33,183 nt of DNA, taken from contig WRBI01000030.1 in the NCBI GenBank assembly GCA_009784625.1, positions 1-33,183 of the forward strand, read 5' to 3'. The stretch is from Oscillospiraceae bacterium. Its GTDB lineage: Bacteria; Bacillota; Clostridia; Oscillospirales; Ruminococcaceae. The translations under genes and the position numbers were made by a program. Below the pieces are notes generated by a model. That model ran no database searches and was not told where the DNA came from. It saw only the letters and a list, made by a program, of their open reading frames with translations. Shown here in pieces: positions 32,541-33,183 of this stretch. The number at the start of each line of letters is the position of its first letter. Position 1 is the first letter of the stretch.

Positions 32541-33034
32541 TGTCCGAATGGGTAATCAATCAAGCAGTTGTTGAGGCAGATATATGCGGCGAAGTGCATA
32601 CGTTTGAAAGCAATTTGGTTAAAATAAAAATCAGGCAGGAAGCAGCCGTGCGCTTACATGCCAAAAAGGTAGTGTGCGGCAGCTGCCTGCGCAGCGGACA
32701 GTTTAAGTTCACCGTTACCGACCAACGCGGAAAAGAAGTCGCATATGCGCACAACACAAGAAACGGCGGCATTGCTTTCCCCGAACTCACATTTGATCGC
32801 CCCGGCACACACACCTATACAATTCAAGAAATCAGCAGGACATGTGGTTGTTGGATATTAGACCGCCGCCGCTGCCGTGTTGTTGTTACGGTACACGAAT
32901 GTCAACAAGGCAAACTGATTGCGGCGGTAAACTATCCCGATGGATTCCCTGTGTTTGTGAATAAATACTGCCCGAAACCGTGTTTGTGCTTTAAGCGCTG
33001 CTGTGAGAAGATGTGTTGCACCAGGGTGTGTTGA
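32540..33034 (+). CDS. Pilin-isopeptide-like (FctA/Spy0128-type) Cys-rich protein
   Basis: 164 residues, no signal peptide. Residues about 50-125 (GQFKFTVTDQRGKEVAYAHNTRNGGIAFPELTFDRPGTHTYTIQEI) match the streptococcal pilin isopeptide-linkage domain pattern, FxFTVTD, then IxFPELTFxxPGxHTYTIxE. The C-terminus is very cysteine-rich (CPKPCLCFKRCCEKMCCTRVC). It probably follows translation of the upstream gene (ATAATG junction, GGAGGTG before it). The last two codons and the TGA stop lie inside the terminal repeat of the MITE-like element that begins at 33024, so the natural C-terminus may be longer. Partner of the DUF11 protein is inferred from adjacency. Confidence 0.75.
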   Translation: MSEWVINQAVVEADICGEVHTFESNLVKIKIRQEAAVRLHAKKVVCGSCLRSGQFKFTVTDQRGKEVAYAHNTRNGGIAFPELTFDRPGTHTYTIQEISRTCGCWILDRRRCRVVVTVHECQQGKLIAAVNYPDGFPVFVNKYCPKPCLCFKRCCEKMCCTRVC

Positions 33035-33183
33035 CACAAATGGGAATGCACGGATATTGAGTGAATTTTCGAGCATTTCAAGGCGGAGGAGGAAGGAATA
33101 CTATATGTATTCCGCTGAGACTCTTCGCTGTATGGGCGCTCATCGTCAGTACTTTGTAACGACAACGAAGTAAGGCTCAAAAT
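33024..33183. mobile_element. Second MITE-like element copy, running off the window
   Basis: GGGTGTGTTGACACAAA followed by about 143 bases matches the right part of the element at 6991-7193 in inverse orientation, with only a few differences, including a three-base indel in the CCTCCTCC-type tract. The internal GGAATAC/GTATTCC dyad is kept. The other end is outside the window. The flank is CA, not TA, at this end. Its edge lies inside the pilin-like gene. Confidence 0.8.

Overview
The window looks like a chromosomal segment of an anaerobic member of the Firmicutes, most likely class Clostridia. Evidence: lipoproteins with Gram-positive style signal peptides, strong AGGAGG-type ribosome binding sites, GTG/TTG starts, consensus TTGACA-17-TATAAT promoters, BMP-family/NupOPQ-like nucleoside importers, a PanG-type (DUF2520) pantothenate gene and an IS200 relic. 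Genes are moderately GC-rich and promoters AT-rich. The exact taxon is inference.

Layout. (1) 1-428: gene-free repeats. (2) 429-2968 (-): a tight three-gene pantothenate operon, panG-like/panB/panC, behind a consensus promoter whose -10 lies inside a perfect dyad. (3) 3305-4093 (+): CAP/SCP-domain lipoprotein. (4) 4144-5340 (-): iron-containing alcohol dehydrogenase. (5) 5341-8613: a graveyard and tRNA region with a DUF3825 pseudogene, three tRNAs (Glu, Met, Val) with good promoters, a 203-bp MITE-like element, an uncharacterised ORF and a decayed IS200-type transposase. (6) 8614-17820 (+): a nucleoside/purine island with a BMP lipoprotein, a two-domain ATPase and two permeases, then an SAH/MTA-deaminase-like amidohydrolase, a uridine phosphorylase-like enzyme, a GntR/UTRA regulator and an 8-oxoguanine-deaminase-like amidohydrolase. 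(7) 17887-18642 (-): exonuclease III. (8) 18920-23594 (-): a second complete BMP-type importer, convergent with the first. (9) 24140-25447 (-): dicarboxylate/amino acid:cation symporter. (10) 25888-28280 (-): an allantoate-degradation operon allC-cupin-allE with a 34-bp dyad over its predicted start site. (11) 28548-29543 (-): an unusual XRE-GntR-FCD fusion regulator. (12) 30027-33034 (+): three surface- or spore-type proteins without signal peptides, ended by a second copy of the MITE-like repeat.

How it fits together. The two importers probably bring in nucleosides. The phosphorylase splits nucleosides to base and pentose phosphate, and the two deaminases act on adenosine-type nucleosides and oxidised guanine. 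AllC and AllE release ammonia from allantoate and ureidoglycine further down the purine ring-degradation route. Together this suggests purines used as nitrogen and carbon source. The steps from xanthine/urate to allantoate are not in the window.

Most distinctive: the XRE-GntR-FCD fusion next to a matching dyad; large hairpins behind both BMP genes at the same operon position; the signal-less beta-helix/InlB/DUF11 plus pilin-like cluster; and the MITE-like family, one copy of which supplies the stop codon of the pilin-like gene.
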